Assembly: GCF_042666655.1 (NCBI RefSeq)
Contig: NZ_JBHTDE010000001.1
Coordinates: forward strand, 372,001 to 436,000
DNA: 64,000 nt
DNA from: Paracraurococcus sp042666655
GTDB taxonomy: Bacteria; Pseudomonadota; Alphaproteobacteria; Acetobacterales; Acetobacteraceae
Reading direction: 5' to 3'
Numbering within the stretch: position 1 is the first letter of the stretch; every line of letters begins with the position of its first letter. Positions 24,058-32,605 of this stretch are shown in pieces. Under the pieces are notes generated by a model. The model was given only the letters and a program-made list of their open reading frames with translations. It ran no database searches and was not told the DNA's origin. The position numbers and the translations under genes are program-made.

Positions 24058-25037
24058 GCCGGGACCGCCAGGTGGTCGAGCGCCCGGCCGATCCCCTCCC
24101 GCAGCGTGATCCGCGGCCGGAAGCCGAGGCTGTCCTGCAGCCGGGTGCAGCCGGCCCGGGCGAAGACGCCTTCCGGCCGGGCGGACATGCCGCGGATCTC
24201 CGGCCGCCAGCCGGCCAGTTCGGCCGCCATGCCGGCCAGGGCGGTGAAGCTGGTCAGGATGCCGGTCGACAGGTTCACCGCCGCGCCGTCCTCGATCCGG
24301 TCCAGCATGCCCAGGATGCCGCGGATGCAGTCGTCCACATGGATGAAGTCGCGCATCTGCTGGCCGCTGCCCCAGACCTCCAGCACCCTTGCGCCGCGGT
24401 TCTCCAGCACGCGGCGGCAGATGGCGGGGAAGGGGTAGGCCAGGTCCTGGTCCTCCCCGTAGCCGGAGAAGGGGCGGAAGCACACCACGCGCAGCCCGTG
24501 CCGCTCATGCGCCAGCCGGGCCAGGTATTCGGCGGTCAGCTTGGCCCAGCCATAGGACATGTCGGGCAGGCCGATATCGCCGTCGAAGCGGATCATCTCC
24601 TCGGCCAGCAGGACGTAGCCGTCCCGCCGCTGCAGCCGCACCGGATAGGCGGCGGAGGAGCTGAACACGGCGCTGCGCCCCGGCCGCGCCCGCGCCGCCC
24701 ATTGGAAGAATCCGGCATCGATCCCGAGGTCGTCGGCCACCGCCAGCGGGTTGTTTTCGATCATCAGCCTTCCGCCGACCATGGCGGCGAGATGGAAGGC
24801 GACGTCGAAGCCGAGGTCCGGGTGGCGGCGGAACCAGTCCCGGCAATCCTCCCGATGAAAATGGAAACCGTGATAGTCGCGCGGCTCGAACAGCGGCCAG
24901 CCGGCGGCCGGGTCCACCGCCCCGGTCAGCGGGCGGATGCTGTCGACGGCATGGACCTCGTGCCCCGCCTCCAGCAGCGCGTGGGTGAGGTGCCGGCCGA
25001 CGAAGCCCGCCGCCCCGGTCACGAGCATCTTGCCCAT
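24054..25037 (-). CDS. NAD-dependent sugar epimerase/dehydratase
   Basis: The protein has 327 residues from the ATG at 25037, chosen because AGGAG precedes it. The extended-SDR Rossmann motif TGAAGFVGRHL is at residues 6-16, FHLAAMVGG follows, and the catalytic Tyr/Lys pair is in SYGWAKLTAEY. CFRPFSGYGEDQD and FIHVDDCIRGIL are normal GalE/RmlB-like motifs. The likely reaction is NAD-dependent 4-epimerisation or 4,6-dehydration of a nucleotide sugar in the cytoplasm. The product feeds the coupled CgeB-type glycosyltransferase. The exact sugar cannot be read. Confidence 0.85.
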   Translation of the reverse strand: MGKMLVTGAAGFVGRHLTHALLEAGHEVHAVDSIRPLTGAVDPAAGWPLFEPRDYHGFHFHREDCRDWFRRHPDLGFDVAFHLAAMVGGRLMIENNPLAVADDLGIDAGFFQWAARARPGRSAVFSSSAAYPVRLQRRDGYVLLAEEMIRFDGDIGLPDMSYGWAKLTAEYLARLAHERHGLRVVCFRPFSGYGEDQDLAYPFPAICRRVLENRGARVLEVWGSGQQMRDFIHVDDCIRGILGMLDRIEDGAAVNLSTGILTSFTALAGMAAELAGWRPEIRGMSARPEGVFARAGCTRLQDSLGFRPRITLREGIGRALDHLAVPA

Positions 25038-25169
25038 GCGGATCGCCTTCTCCTGCGGGGCCTTTGCCCCCGCGCCCATGCTGGCCGCGCAGGGGTGAAG
25101 ACGGGGTTAAGCGCCTCTCACCGGCCTGTGGTCGCCGCTGCCACGCCGGCAGTGTATGAGACCCTGACA

Positions 25170-27701
25170 ATGCCCCCTTCCGACCCCCGTCTCGATCCCG
25201 GCTTCGACCCGCCGTCCCCCGGGGTCGCCCCCGTGCCGCCCCCCCGCAAGGCGAAGCCCGACAAGCCGCGCCGCCGCCGACCCTCGCTGTTCGGCGGGCT
25301 GTTCCGGCTGCTGTTCACCCTGGCCGCGGTCGGCATCGTCGGCGGCGCCGTCGCCGGCTTCGGCCTCTATCGCCACATCGCCGCCGACCTGCCGGACTAC
25401 CGCTGGCTGGCCGACTACCAGCCCGCGCAGATGTCGCGCATCTATGCCGCCGACAGCCGGCTGCTGGCCGAGCTGGCCGCCGAGCGCCGCGTCTTCATGC
25501 CGATCGAGGCCATCCCCAAGCGGGTCCAGGCCGCCTTCGTCAGCGCCGAGGACCAGCGCTTCTGGGAACACCACGGGGTCGACCCGCTCGGCATCCTGCG
25601 CGCCGTCGTCACCAACATCGAGCAGTACGGCACGGGGCGGCGGATGGGCGGCGCCTCCACCATCACCCAGCAGGTCGCCAAGAACATGCTGGTCGGCGCC
25701 GACCGCACCATGATGCGGAAGGTGCGGGAGGCGATCCTGGCGATCCGGATCGAGGAGGCGCTGCCGAAGGAGCGCATCCTCGAGCTCTACCTGAACGAGA
25801 TCTTCCTGGGCTACCAGGCCTATGGCGTCGCCGCCGCCGCCCAGGCCTATTTCAACAAGGGGCTCGATGAGCTGACGGTCGGCGAGATCGGCTTCCTCGG
25901 CGCGCTGCCCAAGGCGCCGAACAACTACAACCCGCTGCGCTACCCGGAAGCCGCCCGCGCCCGGCGCGACTGGGTGCTGGACCGGATGGCCGAGGACGGT
26001 GCGATCAGCGCGGCCGAGGCGACCAAGGCCAAGTCCGAGCCGATCGTCCCCCGCCTGCTGCGCCGGCCGGAGGTGGTGCAGGTGGGCCAGCACTTCACCG
26101 AGGAGGTCCGCCGCGAGCTGATCAACCGCTTCGGCGCCGAGCAGACCACGACCGGCGGGCTGGTGGTCCGCACCAGCATCGAGCCGCCGCTGCAGGCGGC
26201 GACCGAGCAGGCGCTGCGCGGCGGGCTGCTGTCCTACGACCGCCGCCGGGGCGGCTGGCGCGGGCCGGTGGCGCGGGTCTCGGCCGGCGCGGCCGACTGG
26301 ATGCCGCAGCTGGAAGCGGTGCCCCGCACCGGCGGCCTGCTGCCGGAATGGCGGCTGGCGGTGGCGCTGGAGGTGAAGGACCGCGAGGCCAAGCTCGGTT
26401 GGGTCGAGCGACCGGACCCGCGCACGCCGAGCCAGCCGCGCACCGCGACGCTGGCGATGGACGGCGTCGCCTGGACCCGCAAGACCCTGCCGGAGAACCG
26501 CTTCGCGCCGATGCGCCGCATGCAGGACGTGCTGGCGGTCGGCGACGTGGTGCCGGTCGAGGTCCTCCCCGCCGCCGCCGCCGGCCGGCCGGAGCGCCTG
26601 GCGCTGCGCCAGGTGCCGCAGATCGAGGGCGCGATCGTCGCCCTCGACCCCAGCAACGGCCGGGTGCTGGCCATGGCCGGCGGCTGGTCCTTCGACAAGA
26701 GCCAGTTCAACCGCGCGACGCAGGCGCAGCGCCAGCCGGGTTCGTCGTTCAAGCCCTTCGTCTACCTGCCGGCGCTGGAGGCGGGGGTGCCGCCGAACCA
26801 GCGCTTCCTCGACGGGCCGATCGAGGTGATGACCCCGCAGGGCGTCTGGCGGCCGTCCAACTACAACGAGGGCAGCTTCAACGGCTATGTCTCCATCCGC
26901 ACCGCGCTGCAGAAGTCGCTGAACCTGGTCACCATCCGGGTGGCGCAGGAAGTCGGCATGGCCAAGGTCTCGGAGACCGCGGCCCGGTTCGGCGTCATCG
27001 ACAACATGCCGCGCTACCTCGCCATGGCGCTGGGCTCGGGCGAGACCACGGTGCTGCGGATGGCCGCCGGCTATGCCGGCTTCGCCAGCGGCGGGAAGCG
27101 CGTGACGCCGAGCTTCATCGACAGCGTGCAGGACCGCCGCGGCAAGGTGATCTGGCGCAGCGATGCGCGGTCCTGCCAGGGGTGCGATGCGACCTCGCCG
27201 GGCGAGGAACCGCCGGAACTGGCCGATGCACGGCCGCAGATCGCCGACCCGATCGCCGCCTACCAGATGACCAACATCCTCACCGGCGTGGTGCAGCGCG
27301 GCACCGGCACGGCGGCGGGGAAGGGGCTGAACCGGCCGATCGCCGGCAAGACCGGCACCACGAACGACTACTTCGACAACTGGTTCGTCGGCTTCACCCC
27401 GGACATCGTCATCGCCGTCTGGCTCGGCTTCGACGACCCGCGGACGCTCGGCAAGGACGAGACCGGCGGGCAGAACGCCGCGCCGATCTTCCGCGAGGTG
27501 TTGGAAGCGGCGCTGCGCAACAGCCCGCCGGTGCCCTTCCGGGCGCCGCCGGGCGTGGCGCTCGTGCGGACGCAGGATGGCGGGGCGACCATCCTGGAGG
27601 CCTTCAAGCCGGGCACCGAGAACAGCGCCCGGCCGGTCGCCGAGGAGGGTGGCCGCAGCACGGCGGCGGGGGCGGAGCAGAGCCTCGGCGGGCTGTACTG
27701 A
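25170..27701 (+). CDS. mrcA: Penicillin-binding protein 1A (bifunctional transglycosylase/transpeptidase)
   Basis: The protein has 843 residues from the ATG at 25170; an in-frame GTG lies at 25152. A Pro/Arg-rich cytoplasmic tail precedes one membrane helix (LLFTLAAVGIVGGAVAGFGL). The GT51 domain has SAEDQRFWEHHGVDPLG with the catalytic Glu and GGASTITQQVAKN. An OB-like insert follows. The transpeptidase has SSFKPF at about residue 524 (nucleophile Ser), KSLNLVTIRVA and the KTGTT box near residue 727. It polymerises and cross-links peptidoglycan. The acidic/Gly tail ends LGGLY. The open frame upstream of 25152 is antisense to the epimerase and is excluded. Confidence 0.95.
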   Translation: MPPSDPRLDPGFDPPSPGVAPVPPPRKAKPDKPRRRRPSLFGGLFRLLFTLAAVGIVGGAVAGFGLYRHIAADLPDYRWLADYQPAQMSRIYAADSRLLAELAAERRVFMPIEAIPKRVQAAFVSAEDQRFWEHHGVDPLGILRAVVTNIEQYGTGRRMGGASTITQQVAKNMLVGADRTMMRKVREAILAIRIEEALPKERILELYLNEIFLGYQAYGVAAAAQAYFNKGLDELTVGEIGFLGALPKAPNNYNPLRYPEAARARRDWVLDRMAEDGAISAAEATKAKSEPIVPRLLRRPEVVQVGQHFTEEVRRELINRFGAEQTTTGGLVVRTSIEPPLQAATEQALRGGLLSYDRRRGGWRGPVARVSAGAADWMPQLEAVPRTGGLLPEWRLAVALEVKDREAKLGWVERPDPRTPSQPRTATLAMDGVAWTRKTLPENRFAPMRRMQDVLAVGDVVPVEVLPAAAAGRPERLALRQVPQIEGAIVALDPSNGRVLAMAGGWSFDKSQFNRATQAQRQPGSSFKPFVYLPALEAGVPPNQRFLDGPIEVMTPQGVWRPSNYNEGSFNGYVSIRTALQKSLNLVTIRVAQEVGMAKVSETAARFGVIDNMPRYLAMALGSGETTVLRMAAGYAGFASGGKRVTPSFIDSVQDRRGKVIWRSDARSCQGCDATSPGEEPPELADARPQIADPIAAYQMTNILTGVVQRGTGTAAGKGLNRPIAGKTGTTNDYFDNWFVGFTPDIVIAVWLGFDDPRTLGKDETGGQNAAPIFREVLEAALRNSPPVPFRAPPGVALVRTQDGGATILEAFKPGTENSARPVAEEGGRSTAAGAEQSLGGLY

Positions 27702-27791
27702 AAGGCAGGGCCGGGGGGGCGGTATCCTCCCCAGGCCCCGCCTCTATTGTTGTGGGTTGGCATGCGCCGCGCGGGGAGGTCTGGGCCCAAG

Positions 27792-29021
27792 TCAGCCGCG
27801 GCCGAACGGCACGGGCGCAGTTGGCGCCAGTTCCGCCACCACCTGGCGGAAGGCGTCGCGGTAGTCGGTGGCGACGCGGAGGTCGGCGCCGTCCTCCAGC
27901 GCCTCGCCCGCGAGCCCGGGCCAGGCGCCGAAATGCCGTGCCAGCCCGAACTCCCGCCTGCCGCCGCCGCCGAAGGCGAAGACCGTCCCGGCCCGGCCGT
28001 GATCCGTCCCGCCGCTGCGGTTGGCGCGCAGCCGACGGCCGAACTCGCTGGTGACCAGCACCGTCCAGCGCCGCGGCAGGTCGCGCAGGTCGGCATCCAG
28101 CGCCGCCAGGCCACGGTTCAGGATGCGGACCCGGTTCTCGAACCGCCCGGCCTGGCCCTCATGCGTGTCCCAGCCGCCGAGATCGACCGCCGCCGCGGTC
28201 AGCCCGGGCTGCAATTTGGCGACCTGGGCGATGGTCGCCAGGCCGCGACCGAATTCGGCGGCCGGGCTGTAATCCACCCCGTTGGCCGGCGTATAGGCCT
28301 GCACCTGGCCGGCGGCGTTGCGCGGCAGCAGGCGGTCGAGGCCGCCCAGGCTGGCCAGCGCCGCCTGGCCGGCCTCGGCCAGCGGGCCGCGCGCCTTCCT
28401 GTGCAGCGCCTCCAGCATCGCCGCGCCGAATTCACCGCCCGGCATCCCCAGCCCGCGTGCCAGGGTCGGCACCGCCAGGCCGCGCCCGGCGCCGATCAGC
28501 TCCGCCACCGTGCGGTCCTGGCCGGACAATGCCACCACCGGCGCGTTGCCGCCGGTCGCCTCGGCCCAGGCGGCCAGCCAGCCGCTGCGGCCTTGGGTCT
28601 CGCCCGACCTGCCCTGGCCCCAGCCCATGAGGGACTGCGCTTCGAAATGGCTGCGGGTCGGCTGCGGCACGCCGGCGGCGGGCCAGATCGCCATCCGGCC
28701 CTCGCGCCAGATCCCGGCCAGCGCCGCGGCCTCCGGGTGCAGCCGGAAATCGGTGCCCGGCATGGCATCCAGCCGTTCCCCCGCCCGCTCGCCCTCGGCG
28801 GCGGTCCGGAGCGCCGGGATGCGCAGCTCGGCGAAGTCCCGGTCGTCGGCCGGGGAGAGGAAATGCAGCCCGTCCATCCCGCCGCGCAGGAAGACCAGGA
28901 TGAGCAGCGGCACCTCGTGGCGCGCGGCGGGGTCGGCGAAGGCCATGCCGCGCAGCCCGGGCAGGGTGGTGGCGGCGAGCCCTGCCCGGAGCAGGCCGCG
29001 GCGGCCGAGCAGCATGGTCAT
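27792..29021 (-). CDS. DUF1501 family exported protein
   Basis: The protein has 409 residues. The ATG at 29021 follows AAGGAG with a 7-base spacer. A twin-arginine type signal (RRGLLRAGLAATTLPG) suggests Tat export. The DUF1501 (sulfatase-fold) motifs are LVFLRGGMDGLHFLSP, SHFEAQSLMGWG, WDTHEGQAGR and VLVTSEFGRRL. Function is unknown. It almost always lies beside a DUF1800 gene, as here, and is thought to be a periplasmic protein that works with it. Confidence 0.9.
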   Translation of the reverse strand: MTMLLGRRGLLRAGLAATTLPGLRGMAFADPAARHEVPLLILVFLRGGMDGLHFLSPADDRDFAELRIPALRTAAEGERAGERLDAMPGTDFRLHPEAAALAGIWREGRMAIWPAAGVPQPTRSHFEAQSLMGWGQGRSGETQGRSGWLAAWAEATGGNAPVVALSGQDRTVAELIGAGRGLAVPTLARGLGMPGGEFGAAMLEALHRKARGPLAEAGQAALASLGGLDRLLPRNAAGQVQAYTPANGVDYSPAAEFGRGLATIAQVAKLQPGLTAAAVDLGGWDTHEGQAGRFENRVRILNRGLAALDADLRDLPRRWTVLVTSEFGRRLRANRSGGTDHGRAGTVFAFGGGGRREFGLARHFGAWPGLAGEALEDGADLRVATDYRDAFRQVVAELAPTAPVPFGRG

Positions 29022-29164
29022 GGCGCGCTCCTTTGTCCCGCAAGGTCCATTCGGCCAGGAAGGGCCGGGCAGGGAAAACCATTCCCTCCCCCAACCCCCC
29101 CCTTCCTTCCTGAGGGTCTGAACCGGCCGCGCGGCAGGTGCCAACCCGAAAAAATAGATGAGGG

Positions 29165-29192
29165 GCTCGGGGAGAATACTTTCTCCCCGAGC
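29165..29192. terminator. 12-bp hairpin in the DUF1800-DUF1501 intergenic region
   Basis: Arms GCTCGGGGAGAA (29165-29176) and its perfect complement (29181-29192) enclose a 4-base loop. A pyrimidine/T-rich run follows on the + strand and a TATTTTTTC run lies about 10 bases beyond it on the minus strand. It could partly stop transcription between the two minus-strand genes. Its strength as a terminator is inference. Confidence 0.6.
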
Positions 29193-29205
29193 TTTCTTTC
29201 TTCTG

Positions 29206-29225
29206 TTTGCCTGCTTCCAGGCAAA
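29206..29225. terminator. Second 8-bp hairpin beside the first
   Basis: Arms TTTGCCTG (29206-29213) and CAGGCAAA (29218-29225) are perfect complements around CTTC. It starts 13 bases from the 12-bp hairpin and lies 7 bases after the DUF1800 stop codon. It may act as an mRNA stability element for the upstream gene. Confidence 0.5.
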
Positions 29226-29232
29226 TCGGATG

Positions 29233-30879
29233 TCATGCCTGCTGGAAGGCCGGGGCGGCCAGCACCCAGCCGGCCAGCTCCGCCACATCGGCCGTGCCCG
29301 GCCGCTCCGGCCGCCCGGCCGCGCTCCAGACCCCGGCCACCGTCTCCCCCACCGCCTTGCCGGCCGGCCCGAGCGCCAGCCGCGCCAGCGTCCCGGCCGA
29401 TTCGGCGACCGGCTGCCCGGCCATGCCCTCGAACAGCGGCGAGGCGCCGGTGCCCAGGCTGTTGCGGGCCACCGCCAGAAGCAGGGTCCAGCGGGTGCGC
29501 AGCGCCCCGGCGCCGTTGTACTGCGTCGCGTCCAGCGGCTGGCCATCGGGTGCCGGCCAGCCGAAGGGAATCTGGCCGGCCGCCGCCAGCTGGCCGAACA
29601 GCGCCGCGGTCGGCGCGATCGGCACCGCATAGGCCCGTGCCGCGGCGGCCACCGCATCCAGCGGCCGGCGCATCCGGCCGAGCCGCGCATCGGCGATCTC
29701 CGGCCCGTCCAGGATGGCCCGCACCACCCGCGCGATCTGGTCGGGAGCGGCGAGATTGCCCCGGAATGCGGCCACCGCGCGGGCCACCACGGCCTGCGGC
29801 ACCGGCTCGCCGACCAGCCAGCGCACCAGCTTGGTGCAGACGAAACGGGCGGTCGCCGGGTGTTCGGCCAGGGCGTCCAGCACCGCCCGGCCATGCGCCA
29901 TGGCGCCGGCGAAGGGTTCGAGCGCACGGCCGAGGAAGAGCTTCTGATACTGGTCGTGCCAGGCCTCGACGAAGGCGAATTCGCCGGTGTCCGGCAGCCG
30001 GCGCACGCCGTCGATCGCCTGGTTCGCCGCCACCGACCAGCCGGTCAGCGCCCGCGCCGCCTCCCAGACATCGGCATCGACATAGCCGGCCGGCCGGCCC
30101 TCGGCGTCGCGCGGCACGTCCCGCGCGGTGCGCGCCGCGCCGAAATAGGCCGGCCGGCCGAGCGTGTGCAGCTCCAGCAATTCCCGCGCGTAATTCTCGT
30201 TCGGCGCCCCGGCGCGGGAGGACTGGTTGTTGAGGAAGTAGAGCATCGCCGGCGCGGTCGCCGTCGCCTCCAGCAGGGCGCGGAAACTGCCCAGCGCCTG
30301 GCCGCGGATGCGCCGGTCGAGATCGACCAGCGAGACCTGCACGTTGTTGCCCGCCCCAGCATTGACCGAGAAGTGGTCGTGCCAGAACTCGACCAGCCGC
30401 TCGCGCAGCTGGGCCTCGGCGGCCACCTTGCGGACCAGGCCGGCGACCAGCAGCTCGAGCCGGCCGCGCTCCACCTCGGGCGGCGGCACCGGGCGGTCCT
30501 GGCGGGGGTAGAAGCGGAAATTCTCCGGCTGGCTCATCGCCAGCCGGGTCAGCGGCCGGTTCTCCTCCAGCGCCGGCCAGCGGCCCTCGCTGGCGGCGTA
30601 GCGGATTGGCAGTTGGAGGGCGGCGAGCCGCGCCGCGATGGCCTGGTCCTCGGCCGGCAGGGCGAGCTGGTGCTCGATCCAGGCGGCAAGGCCCTGGCGG
30701 GACAGCGCCTCGGCATCGCCCGGCCTGGCGCCGTAGGCGGCGCGGCCGAGGATGCGGTGGGCGGCGTCGGTGGCGAATCCGGGGCCGAGAGCGGCCAAGG
30801 CAACCTCCTGGCGAAGCCGGTCGGGCGGCATGCTATCGCGCGACGTGCGGCCGGGTCGAATGAACTCGCGTGAAGGCAT
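29233..30879 (-). CDS. DUF1800 family protein
   Basis: The protein has 548 residues. DUF1800 motifs are AHRILGRAAYGARPGDAEAL, VEFWHDHFSVNAG, NENYARELLELHTLG and TARFVCTKLVRWLVGEPVP. The His-rich motif (FWHDHFSV) suggests a metal site, but the function is unknown. It pairs with the DUF1501 gene 211 bp downstream on the same strand. I took the ATG at 30879; ATG 30831 (MPPDRLRQ) is also possible since neither has a clear ribosome site. It is divergent from prfB, 62 bp away. Confidence 0.88.
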   Translation of the reverse strand: MPSREFIRPGRTSRDSMPPDRLRQEVALAALGPGFATDAAHRILGRAAYGARPGDAEALSRQGLAAWIEHQLALPAEDQAIAARLAALQLPIRYAASEGRWPALEENRPLTRLAMSQPENFRFYPRQDRPVPPPEVERGRLELLVAGLVRKVAAEAQLRERLVEFWHDHFSVNAGAGNNVQVSLVDLDRRIRGQALGSFRALLEATATAPAMLYFLNNQSSRAGAPNENYARELLELHTLGRPAYFGAARTARDVPRDAEGRPAGYVDADVWEAARALTGWSVAANQAIDGVRRLPDTGEFAFVEAWHDQYQKLFLGRALEPFAGAMAHGRAVLDALAEHPATARFVCTKLVRWLVGEPVPQAVVARAVAAFRGNLAAPDQIARVVRAILDGPEIADARLGRMRRPLDAVAAAARAYAVPIAPTAALFGQLAAAGQIPFGWPAPDGQPLDATQYNGAGALRTRWTLLLAVARNSLGTGASPLFEGMAGQPVAESAGTLARLALGPAGKAVGETVAGVWSAAGRPERPGTADVAELAGWVLAAPAFQQA

Positions 30880-30941
30880 GTCCCGCTTGTTAACCGCGCG
30901 GGGCGCTGGACAGGCCGCCCCGGCTGCACTACCGGTCCGCC

Positions 30942-32073
30942 ATGCGCGCTGATGCCGAATCCCTGAATGAGCAGATCACCGCTTCGGTGGCCCTGCTGAG
31001 GAGGCATCTTTGACTGGGATGCCGCCCTACGCCGCCTCGACGAGCTGAACGCCCGGGCCGAGGACCCCGCACTCTGGAATGACGCCGCCGCGGCGCAGAC
31101 CTTGATGCGCGAGCGCGGCCGCATCGCCGACCAGGTCGAGGGCGTCCGGAAGCTGGAGCAATCGGTCGCCGACAGCCTCGAACTGGTCGAGATGGCCGAG
31201 GCCGAGGGCGATGCCGCCACCGCCGATGCCGCCGTCGCCGACCTGGTGCAGCTGGCCGCCGAGGCCAAGCGGCGCGAGATCGAGAGCCTGCTCTCGGGCG
31301 AGGCCGACCAGAACGACGCTTACCTGGAAGTCAACGCCGGGGCCGGCGGCACCGAGGCGCAGGACTGGGCCGAGATGCTGCTGCGCATGTACCAGCGCTG
31401 GGCCGAGAAGCGCGGCTACAAGATGACGCTGACCGAGGAAAGCCCGGGGGAGGAGGCCGGCATCAAGTCGGCGACGGTGCAGGTCAGCGGCCCGAATGCC
31501 TTCGGCTGGCTGAAGACCGAGACCGGCGTGCACCGCCTGGTCCGGATCAGTCCCTTCGGCGGCAACGACAAGCGGCAGACCAGCTTCGCCAGCATCTATG
31601 TCTACCCGGTGGTGGACGACAAGATCGAGATCGAGATCAACCCGGCCGACCTGCGCACCGACACCTTCCGCGCCTCGGGCGCCGGCGGCCAGCACGTCAA
31701 CAAGACCGAATCGGGCGTCCGCTTCACCCATATCCCGACCGGTATCGTCGCCGCCTCCACCCAGGACCGCAGCCAGCACAAGAACCGCGCCATCGCCATG
31801 AACATGCTGAAGGCGCGGCTGTACGAGCTGGAATTGTCGAAGCGGGAGGCGGTGAGCGCGGGCATCGAGGCCGGCAAGACGGATATCGGCTGGGGCCACC
31901 AGATCCGCAACTATGTGCTGCAGCCCTACCAGCTGGTGAAGGACCTCCGCACCGGCCTGGAGAAGGGCAATCCGGACGCGGTGCTGGACGGCGAGATCGA
32001 CGAGTTCATGGCCGCCGCCCTGGCCGCCCGGGTCGGCGCCACGCGGTCCGAGGCCAGCGCCAATGCGCGATAG
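30942..32073 (+). CDS. prfB: Peptide chain release factor 2, made by programmed +1 frameshift
   Basis: The ATG at 30942 opens a 23-codon frame that ends at TGA 31011-31013. A +1 shift at CTT continues in the second frame from 31012 to 32073, giving about 376 residues, close to the normal RF2 length of about 365. RF2 landmarks are present: the SPF tripeptide (VRISPFGGNDK) that reads UGA/UAA, and GGQ in SGAGGQHVNKTESGVR for peptide release. It ends translation at UGA and UAA and autoregulates through the frameshift. The gene is single-copy here and faces away from DUF1800. Confidence 0.97.
30999..31014 (+). promoter_or_regulatory. RF2 programmed +1 frameshift site
   Basis: The site reads AGGAGG, CAT, CTT TGA C: a Shine-Dalgarno-like AGGAGG three bases before the slippery CTT, with TGA followed by C. 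This is the conserved prfB signal; low RF2 makes the ribosome pause at TGA and slip +1. Confidence 0.95.
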
Positions 32074-32116
32074 GACGGAAGGCGGAGCGGGACTCTAGTC
32101 CGGCATCCGCACCGGA

Positions 32117-32383
32117 TCAGCGCCCGCCCAGCCGCAGCGTCACCCCCTGGCGTACCGCCGGGTGCCGCAGCGCGATTTCCCCGCCGCGGATGGCCGTCTG
32201 CCAGCCGCAGCTGCGGGCATGCCGCACCAGCACCGCCGGCAGGGTGAGCACGCCCTCGGTCGCCCGGCGGCTCGATACCAGGACACGGTCGGGCGCGAAT
32301 TCCACACGCCAGCCGTCGCGCTGGGCCGTGCGGAGGAGGGTGGAAAGGACCGACCAATCGGTCCGGTCGAAAGCTGGCTGCAT
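32117..32383 (-). CDS. Small hypothetical protein (88 aa)
   Basis: I do not recognise this protein. The ATG at 32383 gives a compact alpha/beta sequence (FDRTDWSVLSTLLRTAQRDG, RVEFAPDRVLVSS, RHARSCGWQTAIRGGEIALR) without signal or membrane helix. A longer start at 32479 is possible but its 32 extra residues look untranslated. The ribosome site is weak. It lies convergently, 43 bp after prfB. Codon bias is host-like, so it is probably real. Confidence 0.6.
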   Translation of the reverse strand: MQPAFDRTDWSVLSTLLRTAQRDGWRVEFAPDRVLVSSRRATEGVLTLPAVLVRHARSCGWQTAIRGGEIALRHPAVRQGVTLRLGGR

Positions 32384-32605
32384 CGCGCCAGGGTAAAGGG
32401 AAGTCGGCGGCTTCGTTGCACGGCGCGCGCAAACGTGTGCGTCCCGCACCTCACGAGCGCGCCGTTCACGGATCACCAAGTTGTTTGCCGCTTATTCCGC
32501 CATGGTGCATGACGCCACCGCGAGGCGGAGGGCGGCCCGGCCAATGCGTGCCGGGTCCCGACCCGGTTTCGCGGACAGTTTGTCGCAACGCAGGATGCGT
32601 ACCGC

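Noticed and set aside
24072..25169. Extension of PBP1A upstream on the + strand
   Set aside because: It is antisense to the epimerase and does not resemble any PBP N-terminus.
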